Shown here: piece by piece, positions 1 through 7,163 of the stretch | Layout of the letters: every line of letters starts with the position of its first letter | Position numbering within the stretch: position 1 is the stretch's first letter | Origin: Sulfuricurvum sp. | GTDB taxonomy: Bacteria > Campylobacterota > Campylobacteria > Campylobacterales > Sulfurimonadaceae | Assembly: GCA_024637215.1 (NCBI GenBank) | Contig: JAGXFM010000041.1 | Span: 1 to 46,636 of the forward strand | Length of the DNA: 46,636 nucleotides | Reading direction: 5' to 3' | The notes under the pieces: model-generated | The model's database searches: none | Seen by the model: only the letters and a program-made list of their open reading frames with translations | What the model was told of the DNA's origin: nothing | Translations under genes and position numbers: made by a program

Positions 1-669
1 CCCCTTCCCTTTATCGAGAAGATTTTGAACCATATTGAGGGCAAACGAGGTTTTCCCCATTGCCGGACGGGCGGCGATGATAACCAAATCACCTTTACCG
101 AATCCCGTCGTCATTTTGTTCAACTCCGCATACCCCGTATCGACACCGACAAGGACGGAATCGCCCCGCGCTTTCATCTCTTCGATATACGCTAACGTCT
201 CATCGGCGATTGAGGGAGCATCTTTAAAATCGGTCGCTTGGGAGCTTTGGGTAATCTCATAGAGCTTTTGTTCGACCAAATCGACGACATCGCTTCCGCT
301 GAGTTCTTCTTCCAAAGTTACCCGCTTAATCTCGGTCGTGAGGGTCAAGAGATGACGTTTAATCGCTTTATCTTTGATCTCTTGGACGTACGCTTTAGTA
401 TTAGCGATCGGATTAGCGGTGAGAATTTCAACCATTACCCGCTCATCAAATTTTTGTTTTGCAGTTAACTCTTTACGGATAAATTCTTCATCAATGGGAA
501 GATCACGATGTCCTAGAGCTATCATCGCGCGGTAAATCTCCTGATGCGCCGCGAGATAAAAATCTTCCGGTGTTAAAACCGCATCAAACTCATCAAACTG
601 AGCCGGATCAAAAATAATGGAGCTGAGAACGGAACGCTCAAAAGCTAAATTGTATAATGACTCTTCCAT
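1..669 (-). CDS. dnaB: Replicative DNA helicase DnaB, N-terminal 223 residues (truncated by window edge)
   Basis: DnaB is the hexameric 5'-3' helicase of the replication fork. The reverse complement from 669 reads open to base 1 without a stop, so the ORF track misses it. The product starts MEESLYNLAFERSVL, has the typical DnaB N-terminal helical domain (FYLAAHQEIYRAI, roughly residues 1-100), a linker, and begins the RecA-like ATPase domain with the Walker A segment ARPAMGKTSFAL near residue 205. The rest, including Walker B, lies outside the window. The ATG directly abuts the ispG stop (no spacer), so the two are almost certainly co-transcribed and translationally coupled. Identification is firm; the only gap is the missing C-terminus. 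Confidence 0.95.
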   Translation of the reverse strand, partial: MEESLYNLAFERSVLSSIIFDPAQFDEFDAVLTPEDFYLAAHQEIYRAMIALGHRDLPIDEEFIRKELTAKQKFDERVMVEILTANPIANTKAYVQEIKDKAIKRHLLTLTTEIKRVTLEEELSGSDVVDLVEQKLYEITQSSQATDFKDAPSIADETLAYIEEMKARGDSVLVGVDTGYAELNKMTTGFGKGDLVIIAARPAMGKTSFALNMVQNLLDKGKG

Positions 670-1731
670 TTAGTCCTCTTCTTTTGCCATTTTTTCTACC
701 TCTTCGACGAAACGATCAACCAACTTATCTTCTTCAAGGCGTGCAACGACTTCACCGCGCACCATCACTAGCCCCGAGCCCTTACCGTACGCAATAGCAA
801 CATCGGCATGCTTCGCTTCACCGATAGCATTTACAACACACCCCATGACGGAGAGATCAAGCGGCTTTTTAATATGTTTTGTCCGCTCTTCGATCACCGC
901 TACCGCAGAGACTAAATCGGCTTCGATCCGTCCACATGTCGGACAGGAGATAATATTGGGCCCCTCTTTGGCAACACCGCTATCTTTTAAAATCGCCCGA
1001 CCGACTTTAATCTCCTCTTCAAGTTCCCCCGTAATGGAAACGCGCATCGTATCGCCGATACCCTCTAGTAGCAATGTACCCAATCCAATAGCACTTTTGA
1101 TGGTCGCATGAAAAATCGTCCCCGCCTCAGTCACACCCAAATGAAACGGATAATTGTTTTTAGGACGGAGAAGGCGATACGCTTCAACGGTGCGCTGAAC
1201 GTCACTCGCCTTAAGTGAGACTTTGATATCGGTAAATCCCAAATCTTCGAGATATTTGATATTGTACTCAGCCGATGCGACCATCCCCTCGGCACTTTGG
1301 CCGTAACGCTGTTCGAACTCTTTTTCCAAACTTCCGGCATTGACCCCGATACGAATCGGAATATTGCGTTCTTGACACGCTTTGACGATCTCACGAATCC
1401 GTGATTTTTCGCCGATATTTCCGGGATTAAATCGGATACAGTCCACCACTTCTGCCGCAATAAGGGCCAGTTTATAGTTAAAATGGATATCAGCCACAAG
1501 AGGAAGAGAAATTTGCTCTTTGATCGCTTTTAGGGCACGCGCATCTTCCTCATCCGGAACGGCGACACGGACAATATCGCATCCGGCAAAATGGAGACGA
1601 TTGATCTGCTCAACCGTAGCACTTACATCGGCAGTTCGTGAGTAGGTCATTGACTGTACCGAGATCGGGGCATCACCGCCGATAGGAACATTACCGACAA
1701 AAATCTGTTTAGTTGGGGTGCGTGTTATCAT
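670..1731 (-). CDS. ispG: 4-hydroxy-3-methylbut-2-en-1-yl diphosphate synthase (IspG/GcpE)
   Basis: IspG is the [4Fe-4S] enzyme that reduces methylerythritol cyclodiphosphate to HMBPP in the non-mevalonate (MEP) isoprenoid pathway. The 353-residue length fits the short bacterial form. The N-terminal TIM-barrel part contains [16 protein letters not shown] and [12 protein letters not shown]; the C-terminal part carries the cluster cysteines in SCPTCGR and [12 protein letters not shown]. It lies downstream of priA (30 bp gap) and immediately upstream of dnaB, giving a priA-ispG-dnaB run on the minus strand that is probably one transcript. Nothing looks broken. The functional link between an isoprenoid enzyme and replication genes is positional only. 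Confidence 0.97.
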   Translation of the reverse strand: MITRTPTKQIFVGNVPIGGDAPISVQSMTYSRTADVSATVEQINRLHFAGCDIVRVAVPDEEDARALKAIKEQISLPLVADIHFNYKLALIAAEVVDCIRFNPGNIGEKSRIREIVKACQERNIPIRIGVNAGSLEKEFEQRYGQSAEGMVASAEYNIKYLEDLGFTDIKVSLKASDVQRTVEAYRLLRPKNNYPFHLGVTEAGTIFHATIKSAIGLGTLLLEGIGDTMRVSITGELEEEIKVGRAILKDSGVAKEGPNIISCPTCGRIEADLVSAVAVIEERTKHIKKPLDLSVMGCVVNAIGEAKHADVAIAYGKGSGLVMVRGEVVARLEEDKLVDRFVEEVEKMAKEED

Positions 1732-1761
1732 GGGTAGATTGTAGCTTTTTGGATGTTAAAA

Positions 1762-3609
1762 TTACGTAAACTCAATCGGATCCATATCGATCTCGCAAAG
1801 CGGTGATTTGACATGTTTTATAGCACGGATCAAATCGGTACTTTTATCGCTTCTCAATAAAATTTGGAACCGATATTTATCAGCAATTTTTTCGATTGGG
1901 GAAGCCCCGTATCCAAGTATCTGAACCCTTTGCATCTGCTCTATCTCTCTCACCGCCTCTTCCATGACACTTTTTGCTTTTAACCCATTTTTGTGTGCAT
2001 AAAGTAACCGTGCTAACTTTTTGGTCGGAGGATACCTAGTGTGACGAATTCGCATCTCGTCGATCAAAAACTTCTCATAATCATCCAAATAGCCTCGGAA
2101 AAAAGACTCGTTAAAACTTTGTACAATCACGGTTGCATTCTGTTTCCGACCACTCCGTCCCGCAATTTGCACTAAAAGCGATAACGCCTTTTCCCGCGCA
2201 CGATAATCACTTTGAGAGAGAAGATTATCGATTCCCATAACGACAGCAAGGGTAATGTCATGATAATCATGTCCTTTGGAAAGCATCTGTGTTCCGACGA
2301 GTAGATCGATCTCATGTGCGTTAAAGGCTTCAAGTACTTTAATCAGTTTATTTTGAGTTGTGATAATATCACGGTCAAACTGCTGTACCCGCAGATTCTC
2401 ACTCAGTTTGCTAAAATGCTCTACCGCCTCCGCTGTCCCCAATCTGGCCGTACGTAACGCGCCGCTTTGACATTTCGGACATACTTTCGGCAATACTTCG
2501 GTGTAATTACAATAATGGCATTTAAGGGCACGTGAGTTTTTATGCTGAGACATCCCGACACTGCAAAAAGGGCACTCCACATGGTAGCCACACGTATCAC
2601 ATACCGTGTATTTGAAATTGGCACGCGTCGGAATGAAAACAATGCCTTGATGCTCTTTATTAAAATTATCCATTACCGCACTGTCAATACTTGGCGTTAA
2701 CGCTTCAAGAGAGGGCTCAAATACAAAAGTCCGTTCGGATTTAAAATACCCCCCGCGAAGTCGAAAAAACGGATATTTTGCATAACTGCTCAAACTCGGG
2801 GTCGCACTCCCTAATACAACAGGAATTTTAAGTAAATTGCCGATATAGACTGCCATATCCCGTGCATTGTAACGCGGGCGAGAAGAAGATTTATAACTCT
2901 CATCATGCTCTTCATCCACAACAATCAGCCCTAAATTCTGAATCGGTAAAAACAATGCTGAACGGGGTCCTACTATGATATGTGCCGAGCCGTTATGAAT
3001 CTTTTCTAATGTCACCTTTTTTTGCTTCGGTGTCATTTTTGAATGCCACAATACAACCATATCACCGAAATGATTTTTAAACCGTGTCTCCATTTGTGGA
3101 GTAAGAGAAATTTCAGGAAGCAGTAACAGTGCCCTCTTCCCTTCACTTAGGACTTCATCCATTCGTCGCATATAGATTTCGCTTTTCCCGGCCCCCGTAT
3201 CCCCAAATAAAAGTGATATGTTATGAGAGCGGATAAATTCAAGCGCTTGGGATTGAAATTTTGAAAGGGTAATATTGACGGGATTGTATGAGGAGACACA
3301 TGGGGCTTGTTCTATTTCCGGATCATGAAAAGGTACAAAGAGATTCAGTGCTTCCCCCAGTGAACACCCATAATATTCCGACATAAATTGGGCAAATTGC
3401 ATTTGTGTTTGGGAATAAAAACTATCAGAAATTCTCAAGATACTCTGCGTCAGGAAATCAGGCTTTTCACTTTCTTCTATTATAACCCCCTCCATGGAAC
3501 GATTGGAGAGGGCTATTTCTACTTCGGTACCGATAATAACGGGATTTTCGCAATGATAGGTAAGGGGTTCAAGAGGAGAACTGAAAAGAGCTACGCGGTA
3601 AAAATACAC
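1762..3609 (-). CDS. priA: Primosomal protein N' / replication restart helicase PriA
   Basis: PriA recognises stalled forks and reloads DnaB. Seen: Walker A LLFGDTGAGKSEIY, DEEH box in VVDEEHDESYK, an eight-cysteine zinc region (CDTCGYHVECPFC ... CHYCNY ... CPKC), motif V/VI in GTQMLSKGHDY and QIAGRSGR. At 615 residues it is shorter than E. coli PriA (732), as usual in Campylobacterota. The ORF track starts at GTG 3621, but a GTG four codons in (3607-3609) has GGGAG five bases upstream and gives the N-terminus VYFYRVALFSSPLEPLTY, which matches family starts better, so I use 3609. A TATAAT at 3639-3644 precedes it. Followed by ispG and dnaB. Confidence 0.95.
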   Translation of the reverse strand: MYFYRVALFSSPLEPLTYHCENPVIIGTEVEIALSNRSMEGVIIEESEKPDFLTQSILRISDSFYSQTQMQFAQFMSEYYGCSLGEALNLFVPFHDPEIEQAPCVSSYNPVNITLSKFQSQALEFIRSHNISLLFGDTGAGKSEIYMRRMDEVLSEGKRALLLLPEISLTPQMETRFKNHFGDMVVLWHSKMTPKQKKVTLEKIHNGSAHIIVGPRSALFLPIQNLGLIVVDEEHDESYKSSSRPRYNARDMAVYIGNLLKIPVVLGSATPSLSSYAKYPFFRLRGGYFKSERTFVFEPSLEALTPSIDSAVMDNFNKEHQGIVFIPTRANFKYTVCDTCGYHVECPFCSVGMSQHKNSRALKCHYCNYTEVLPKVCPKCQSGALRTARLGTAEAVEHFSKLSENLRVQQFDRDIITTQNKLIKVLEAFNAHEIDLLVGTQMLSKGHDYHDITLAVVMGIDNLLSQSDYRAREKALSLLVQIAGRSGRKQNATVIVQSFNESFFRGYLDDYEKFLIDEMRIRHTRYPPTKKLARLLYAHKNGLKAKSVMEEAVREIEQMQRVQILGYGASPIEKIADKYRFQILLRSDKSTDLIRAIKHVKSPLCEIDMDPIEFT

Positions 3610-3638
3610 AAAATCTCCCACCTACTTCTAATGTGGAG

Positions 3639-3644
3639 ATTATA
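3639..3644 (-). promoter_or_regulatory. -10 box upstream of priA
   Basis: TATAAT on the minus strand (ATTATA on plus), preceded by TGC, i.e. an extended -10. It sits about 30 bases before the priA start and just inside the gap after the upstream pilin stop (3650), so priA-ispG-dnaB can be expressed apart from the pilin genes. Confidence 0.55.
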
Positions 3645-3649
3645 GCAGA

Positions 3650-4126
3650 TTAGTCAATCAAATCTTGACAAAATAGGCCTGCATTGCCTGCGGCGGCTCT
3701 ATCACAGGTGAACCTGCCGCTTGCTTGGGTATAGGTAAAGGTCACAGGTTGCCCCATAATCTGATAAGTATAGATAGCAGCCCCTGTTTTCATCCAATGC
3801 CCATTAGCGTTTGCCGATATAATCCCATATTGCAATAAGGTACCGCCATTCGTGCTATTGGCATCATTATCATCAAAAAGCACTTCCCCGACGGTATTTT
3901 GCGCACCGTCATCCAACTGATTGATAAACGTACCGCTCCCTTGCAGTAATCGTCCCTGCCGTTCACTTACAATCGCTGCGCGAATGGCAGATACATCACT
4001 GCGCCCTTTTGCGATCTGCGCATCATCCCGCGTTGCCGCTAAACGGGGAATTGCTATTGCCGCTAAAATTCCCAGTACAACAATGACAAAGATTAACTCT
4101 ATCATTGTAAAAGCGTTCCGTTTCAT
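3650..4126 (-). CDS. Type IV pilin-like / pseudopilin with class III N-terminus
   Basis: A 158-residue prepilin-like protein. The N-terminus MKRNAFTMIELIFVIVVLGIL is a class III signal: short basic leader, F at +1, E at +5, then a hydrophobic helix that spans the membrane and assembles the filament. The residue before the cleavage site is Ala instead of the usual Gly. Two cysteines near the C-terminus (FTCDRAAAGNAGLFCQD) could form a disulphide loop. The ORF track begins 24 codons upstream, but the methionine at 4126 has AGGG nearby and is the only start that makes a proper prepilin leader. It lies downstream of a paralogous pilin gene. Major pilin, minor pilin and type II secretion pseudopilin cannot be told apart here. 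Confidence 0.85.
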   Translation of the reverse strand: MKRNAFTMIELIFVIVVLGILAAIAIPRLAATRDDAQIAKGRSDVSAIRAAIVSERQGRLLQGSGTFINQLDDGAQNTVGEVLFDDNDANSTNGGTLLQYGIISANANGHWMKTGAAIYTYQIMGQPVTFTYTQASGRFTCDRAAAGNAGLFCQDLID

Positions 4127-4200
4127 TGATAAATCCCTAACTCTATTACACTGAGTTCTACGATTGACACACAATCGGCAAAAATCAATGCAATTCAAAA

Positions 4201-4233
4201 GTAATATATCACCCGAAGGTGATATAAACTAAC
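4201..4233 (-). terminator. UUCG-loop hairpin between the two pilin genes
   Basis: On the minus strand TATATCACC-TTCG-GGTGATATA forms a perfect 9-bp stem closed as C(UUCG)G, an exceptionally stable tetraloop. It lies right after the stop of the upstream pilin and is followed by TTACTTTTG, a weak U-tract. It looks like a partial terminator or an mRNA 3'-end stabiliser that lets the first pilin be made in larger amounts than the second. Confidence 0.7.
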
Positions 4234-4698
4234 TTATTGAACTATTCCTGTTCCACCAAAGGTATGTGCTCTTACTAGATTTGCAATTCTTGTAGCAACA
4301 TTAGTACAAACAGCCCCTGTATTTCCTGATGCAACCGTCAAAGTATCATATGCGCCACCCACAACGGATTGACTTGCTGTAAATGTAGCACATGTATTTG
4401 TCCCATCTGTTAACAAAATAGGAGTTGTGATAACAGTAGCTGCAGCCGTTGGCGTCCCCGCTGCAGTTTCTGAAGGAGCATTTGTAATTTGTGCCCATGT
4501 TGTTGTAGCATTATAGTCAGCTCTAGCCGTAAAGCCAGCGCCGTAATCACTCACAATTGTTGCAGCATTAGTAGCCATCGTTGCGATGGTTGCATCATCA
4601 CGTGTAGCAGAAAGACGAGGAATAGCAACCGCTGCTAAAATACCTAAAATAACGATCACGAAAATCAATTCGATCATAGTAAAACCTGAACGTTTCAT
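4234..4698 (-). CDS. Type IV pilin-like / pseudopilin, first of the pair
   Basis: A 154-residue prepilin with a canonical class III signal, MKRSG^FTMIELIFVIVILGILAAVAIPRL: Gly at -1, Phe at +1, Glu at +5. The mature part is small, Ala/Thr-rich and of low complexity, with two cysteines (NTCATF and GAVCTN) that may bond. The first 40 or so residues are nearly identical to the downstream paralogue, whereas the C-terminal parts differ, as expected for a filament core with variable exposed domain. The start has a strong AAGGAG seven bases upstream. Followed by a stable UUCG hairpin. No assembly ATPase, platform or prepilin peptidase gene is in this window, so the secretion or pilus system it belongs to is unknown. 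Confidence 0.87.
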   Translation of the reverse strand: MKRSGFTMIELIFVIVILGILAAVAIPRLSATRDDATIATMATNAATIVSDYGAGFTARADYNATTTWAQITNAPSETAAGTPTAAATVITTPILLTDGTNTCATFTASQSVVGGAYDTLTVASGNTGAVCTNVATRIANLVRAHTFGGTGIVQ

Positions 4699-4837
4699 AG
4701 TTTACTCCTTGGAAATTTAAAATAGTGATTACCCTTGTAACCCTACTCTCATTATGGAACGGTTTGTCTTATAGTTTTATTAAATTTAACAATAAAATAC
4801 AAAACCATGTTGATACGGGTATTTAACAGAGAATATG

Positions 4838-4843
4838 GCATAA
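4838..4843 (+). promoter_or_regulatory. -10 box upstream of the NifX-like gene
   Basis: CATAAT in the context ATGGCATAATTTTT, 24 bases before the ATG at 4868, with an AAGGAG ribosome site in between. No -35 at standard spacing is visible. Confidence 0.35.
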
Positions 4844-4867
4844 TTTTTACAAAATCAAGGAGATACA

Positions 4868-5260
4868 ATGAAAATCGCTGTACCCGTTATGGATGAAAAT
4901 CTTAAAATGGCCGGAAATGCCGGCCATACCCCTTACTTCGCCGTATTTAACCTCACGGGGGGTATGTTTAAAAGTTTTACGTTAGAAGGGCTTCGTGCCA
5001 ATCCTAAAGTTGAAGGAGAAACTCCTCACGATCACGATGAACACCATACTTGCGATCATGATGAAGGAGATGTAGAACATATCAAAGCACACGATACGAT
5101 GGCGGATACAATCGAAGACTGCGATTATCTTGTGGTTAAAATGGCGTGTAAAAATACAGCCAAAAGTATGAGTAATGTCGGGGTAAAGCTTCAAAAATAC
5201 AATGGAACCGAAGCATTGGCACCTAAAATATTAACGGAATTGGCGGCTCAATTTAAATAA
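4868..5260 (+). CDS. Dinitrogenase iron-molybdenum cofactor (NifX/NifB C-domain) family protein with His-rich insert
   Basis: A 130-residue single-domain protein of the NifX/NafY/NifB-C fold that binds Fe-S or FeMo-type cofactors or metals. It starts MKIAVPVMDENLKMAGNAGHTPYFAVF and ends with the family pattern of a late helix. In the middle, residues about 52-68 form a His/Asp/Glu-rich loop (HDHDEHHTCDHDEGD) with one Cys, well suited to bind metal, and a second Cys in VKMACKNT. Such stand-alone proteins occur in many non-diazotrophs, so a role in nitrogen fixation is not implied; no nif genes are here. AAGGAG sits well placed before the start. Transcribed divergently from the pilin pair, upstream of pckA. 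Confidence 0.85.
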   Translation: MKIAVPVMDENLKMAGNAGHTPYFAVFNLTGGMFKSFTLEGLRANPKVEGETPHDHDEHHTCDHDEGDVEHIKAHDTMADTIEDCDYLVVKMACKNTAKSMSNVGVKLQKYNGTEALAPKILTELAAQFK

Positions 5261-5296
5261 TCCTCCACTTTAATTCTCGTTTATAAATTGAAGGCG

Positions 5297-5302
5297 TATA
5301 AT
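5297..5302 (+). promoter_or_regulatory. -10 box of pckA
   Basis: TATAAT in GGCGTATAATTCGC, 82 bases before the pckA ATG. The implied start of transcription near 5309 puts both leader palindromes (5315-5330 and 5339-5357) inside the 5' untranslated region. Confidence 0.55.
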
Positions 5303-5314
5303 TCGCACCATAAA

Positions 5315-5330
5315 TAAAGCATATGCTTTA
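5315..5330 (+). promoter_or_regulatory. Perfect 16-bp palindrome in the pckA leader
   Basis: TAAAGCATATGCTTTA is a fully symmetrical 8+8 inverted repeat without spacer, just downstream of the predicted transcription start. The lack of a loop favours a protein-binding operator over an RNA hairpin. Confidence 0.55.
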
Positions 5331-5338
5331 AATCTTCG

Positions 5339-5357
5339 TCGTTGTACAGTACAACGA
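5339..5357 (+). promoter_or_regulatory. Perfect 9-1-9 palindrome in the pckA leader
   Basis: TCGTTGTAC-A-GTACAACGA is a perfect inverted repeat with a single central base, nine bases after the first palindrome and 26 bases before the pckA ATG. It resembles a dimeric repressor operator. Confidence 0.6.
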
Positions 5358-5383
5358 TGAGCCCTAAAAGGTAAAATAAGACC

Positions 5384-6967
5384 ATGATTTCCGCAGAGAT
5401 TGAGACGTTAGGCATAAAAAACAGTGGAAAGATTTTCCATAACCTCAGCTTTGATCAGCTGATCCAACATGAACTTGATAACGGTGAATGTCGCCTTGCA
5501 AGCAGCGGTGCAACCATGGTCGATACGGGAATTTTTACCGGTCGAAGCCCAAAAGATAAATATTTTGTAAACCAAGATCCTTCCAATCAATACATTGCAT
5601 GGGGTGATGTCAATAAAAAAATTGATAAAGCAATTTTTGATGAGCTCCTCATTGTTGCCCGTGAACAGCTCTCTAACAAAGACCTCTACATTACTGATGT
5701 ATTTTGCGGATCAAGTCCTACAAGTAAACGCTCAGTCCGTTTTGTCTCTGAAATTGCATGGCAATCCCATTTTGTTAAAAACATGTTTATCCGCCCGAAT
5801 GAAGCGGAACTTGAAACTTTCAAACCTTCTTTTACCGTACTCAATGCATGTAAAGCGGTCAATGAAAAATGGGCAAATCATGGACTAAACTCTGAGGTTT
5901 TCGTCCTCTTTAGTGTTGAAGAGAATCTCTGCATTATCGGCGGTACATGGTATGGCGGAGAGATGAAAAAAGGGATTTTCTCTATGATGAATTATTGGCT
6001 TCCTCTAGAGGGGAAACTCCCTATGCACTGTTCTGCCAATGTTGGAGCCGCAGGTGATACCTGCCTATTTTTCGGTCTTAGCGGTACCGGAAAAACAACC
6101 CTTTCAACCGACCCTTTACGTGCGCTTATCGGTGATGATGAACATGGTTGGGATGAACAAGGGGTCTTTAACTTCGAGGGCGGATGTTACGCGAAAGTGA
6201 TCAATCTTGATCCCTCAAGCGAACCTGAGATTCATAATGCCATCCGCCGCAATGCACTACTTGAAAATGTCGTTTACGATGAAGACGGTATCGTCGATTA
6301 TACCGACGGCTCTAAAACGGAAAATACACGTGTCTCTTATCCTATAGAACATATTGAGAACCATCAGCCATCACTTATGGCGGCCCATCCTAAAAATATA
6401 ATTTTTCTCTCAGCCGATGCTTTTGGAGTTCTCCCTCCGGTAAGTCGTCTTACAAAAGAGCAAGCGATGTATTACTTCCTCAGTGGCTATACCGCAAAAG
6501 TTGCAGGAACGGAGCGAGGAATCACGGAGCCGGTCGCAACCTTTAGCTCATGTTTCGGTGAGGCATTTCTTCCGCTTCATCCAACTGTGTATGCGAAACT
6601 TCTCGGTGAAAAAATCGATGAGCACGGTGTAAATGTTTATCTAGTCAATACGGGATGGACGGGTGGCGGATACGGTGTCGGAAAACGTATGAGCATTAAA
6701 GATACCCGCGCATGTATCAATGCTATTTTAGATGGAAGTATCAACAAAAGTGAGTTTGACATTACCAATACGTTTGGTTTCCACATCCCTAAAACACTCG
6801 GTTCTATCGATCCTGTTATCCTCAATCCTCGTAATGCGTGGCAGGATCGTGACGCGTATCTCGTTCAACGCGATAACTTGGCGGCCCTATTCATCAAAAA
6901 CTTCCAAAAGTATACTCATGGGCAAAGTGAATTTGACTACTCTGCTGCAGGACCAAAACTTCCATAA
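5384..6967 (+). CDS. pckA: Phosphoenolpyruvate carboxykinase (ATP)
   Basis: Converts oxaloacetate plus ATP to phosphoenolpyruvate, linking the TCA cycle to gluconeogenesis or, in autotrophs, moving carbon between C3 and C4 pools. The 527-residue length is normal. Seen: the substrate-site segment [12 protein letters not shown] near the N-terminus, the kinase-1a P-loop [15 protein letters not shown], the metal-binding kinase-2 stretch [19 protein letters not shown], and [15 protein letters not shown]. The P-loop type identifies the ATP-dependent enzyme, not the GTP one. It is preceded by a promoter and two perfect palindromes in the leader, suggesting dedicated transcriptional control, and followed by a structured inverted-repeat element. 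Confidence 0.97.
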   Translation: MISAEIETLGIKNSGKIFHNLSFDQLIQHELDNGECRLASSGATMVDTGIFTGRSPKDKYFVNQDPSNQYIAWGDVNKKIDKAIFDELLIVAREQLSNKDLYITDVFCGSSPTSKRSVRFVSEIAWQSHFVKNMFIRPNEAELETFKPSFTVLNACKAVNEKWANHGLNSEVFVLFSVEENLCIIGGTWYGGEMKKGIFSMMNYWLPLEGKLPMHCSANVGAAGDTCLFFGLSGTGKTTLSTDPLRALIGDDEHGWDEQGVFNFEGGCYAKVINLDPSSEPEIHNAIRRNALLENVVYDEDGIVDYTDGSKTENTRVSYPIEHIENHQPSLMAAHPKNIIFLSADAFGVLPPVSRLTKEQAMYYFLSGYTAKVAGTERGITEPVATFSSCFGEAFLPLHPTVYAKLLGEKIDEHGVNVYLVNTGWTGGGYGVGKRMSIKDTRACINAILDGSINKSEFDITNTFGFHIPKTLGSIDPVILNPRNAWQDRDAYLVQRDNLAALFIKNFQKYTHGQSEFDYSAAGPKLP

Positions 6968-6975
6968 CTTCTTCA

Positions 6976-7084
6976 TACTTTTCTGTTTAGTCAGAAAAGT
7001 ACCAAAAGATCATACCGCGATCCAAGAACGCTCGTTCCTCTCGGCACTACTGCCAACGGAGCGGCTCTAGGTATTGGATCACGG
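6976..7084. repeat. Composite inverted-repeat element downstream of pckA
   Basis: Starts with a perfect 10-bp hairpin TACTTTTCTG-TTTAGT-CAGAAAAGTA (6976-7001), then an outer pair of 11-bp arms, CCGcGATCCAA (7015-7025) and TTGGATCaCGG (7074-7084), which enclose a smaller hairpin GAACG-CT-CGTTC (7026-7037). No U-tract follows, so it is not a simple terminator. The first hairpin resembles a class of extragenic elements I recall from other proteobacteria, usually ending in AGTACCAAAA; copy number in this genome cannot be checked here. Confidence 0.5.
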
Positions 7085-7117
7085 AGATATATAAAAACAA
7101 TCAGAAAATTATTTATG

Positions 7118-7158
7118 AAAAAAGAAAGAAAAGATGTGCAGGGTTTTCACCCTACACA
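7118..7158 (-). terminator. Rho-independent terminator of glnA
   Basis: On the minus strand TGTGTAGGGT-GAAA-ACCCTGCACA forms a 10-bp stem (one G-U pair) capped by a GNRA tetraloop, followed by TCTTTTCTTTCTTTTTT. It begins a few bases after the glnA stop. A textbook intrinsic terminator. Confidence 0.88.
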
Positions 7159-7163
7159 GAAGA

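Noticed and set aside
3610-3640. Hairpin ATCTCCAC...GTGGGAGAT masking the priA ribosome site
   Set aside because: The 5' arm overlaps the predicted -10 box, so it would be missing from transcripts starting at the local promoter; only read-through RNA could form it.
6976-7001. Perfect 10-bp hairpin after pckA as intrinsic terminator
   Set aside because: It is followed by CCAAAAGATC on plus and by CATGAAG-type sequence on minus, with no U-tract in either direction; reported as part of a repeat-like element instead.
6732-7070. 112-residue plus-strand ORF running from pckA into the repeat element
   Set aside because: Most of it is an out-of-frame shadow of pckA and the rest lies in inverted-repeat DNA; no start signals.
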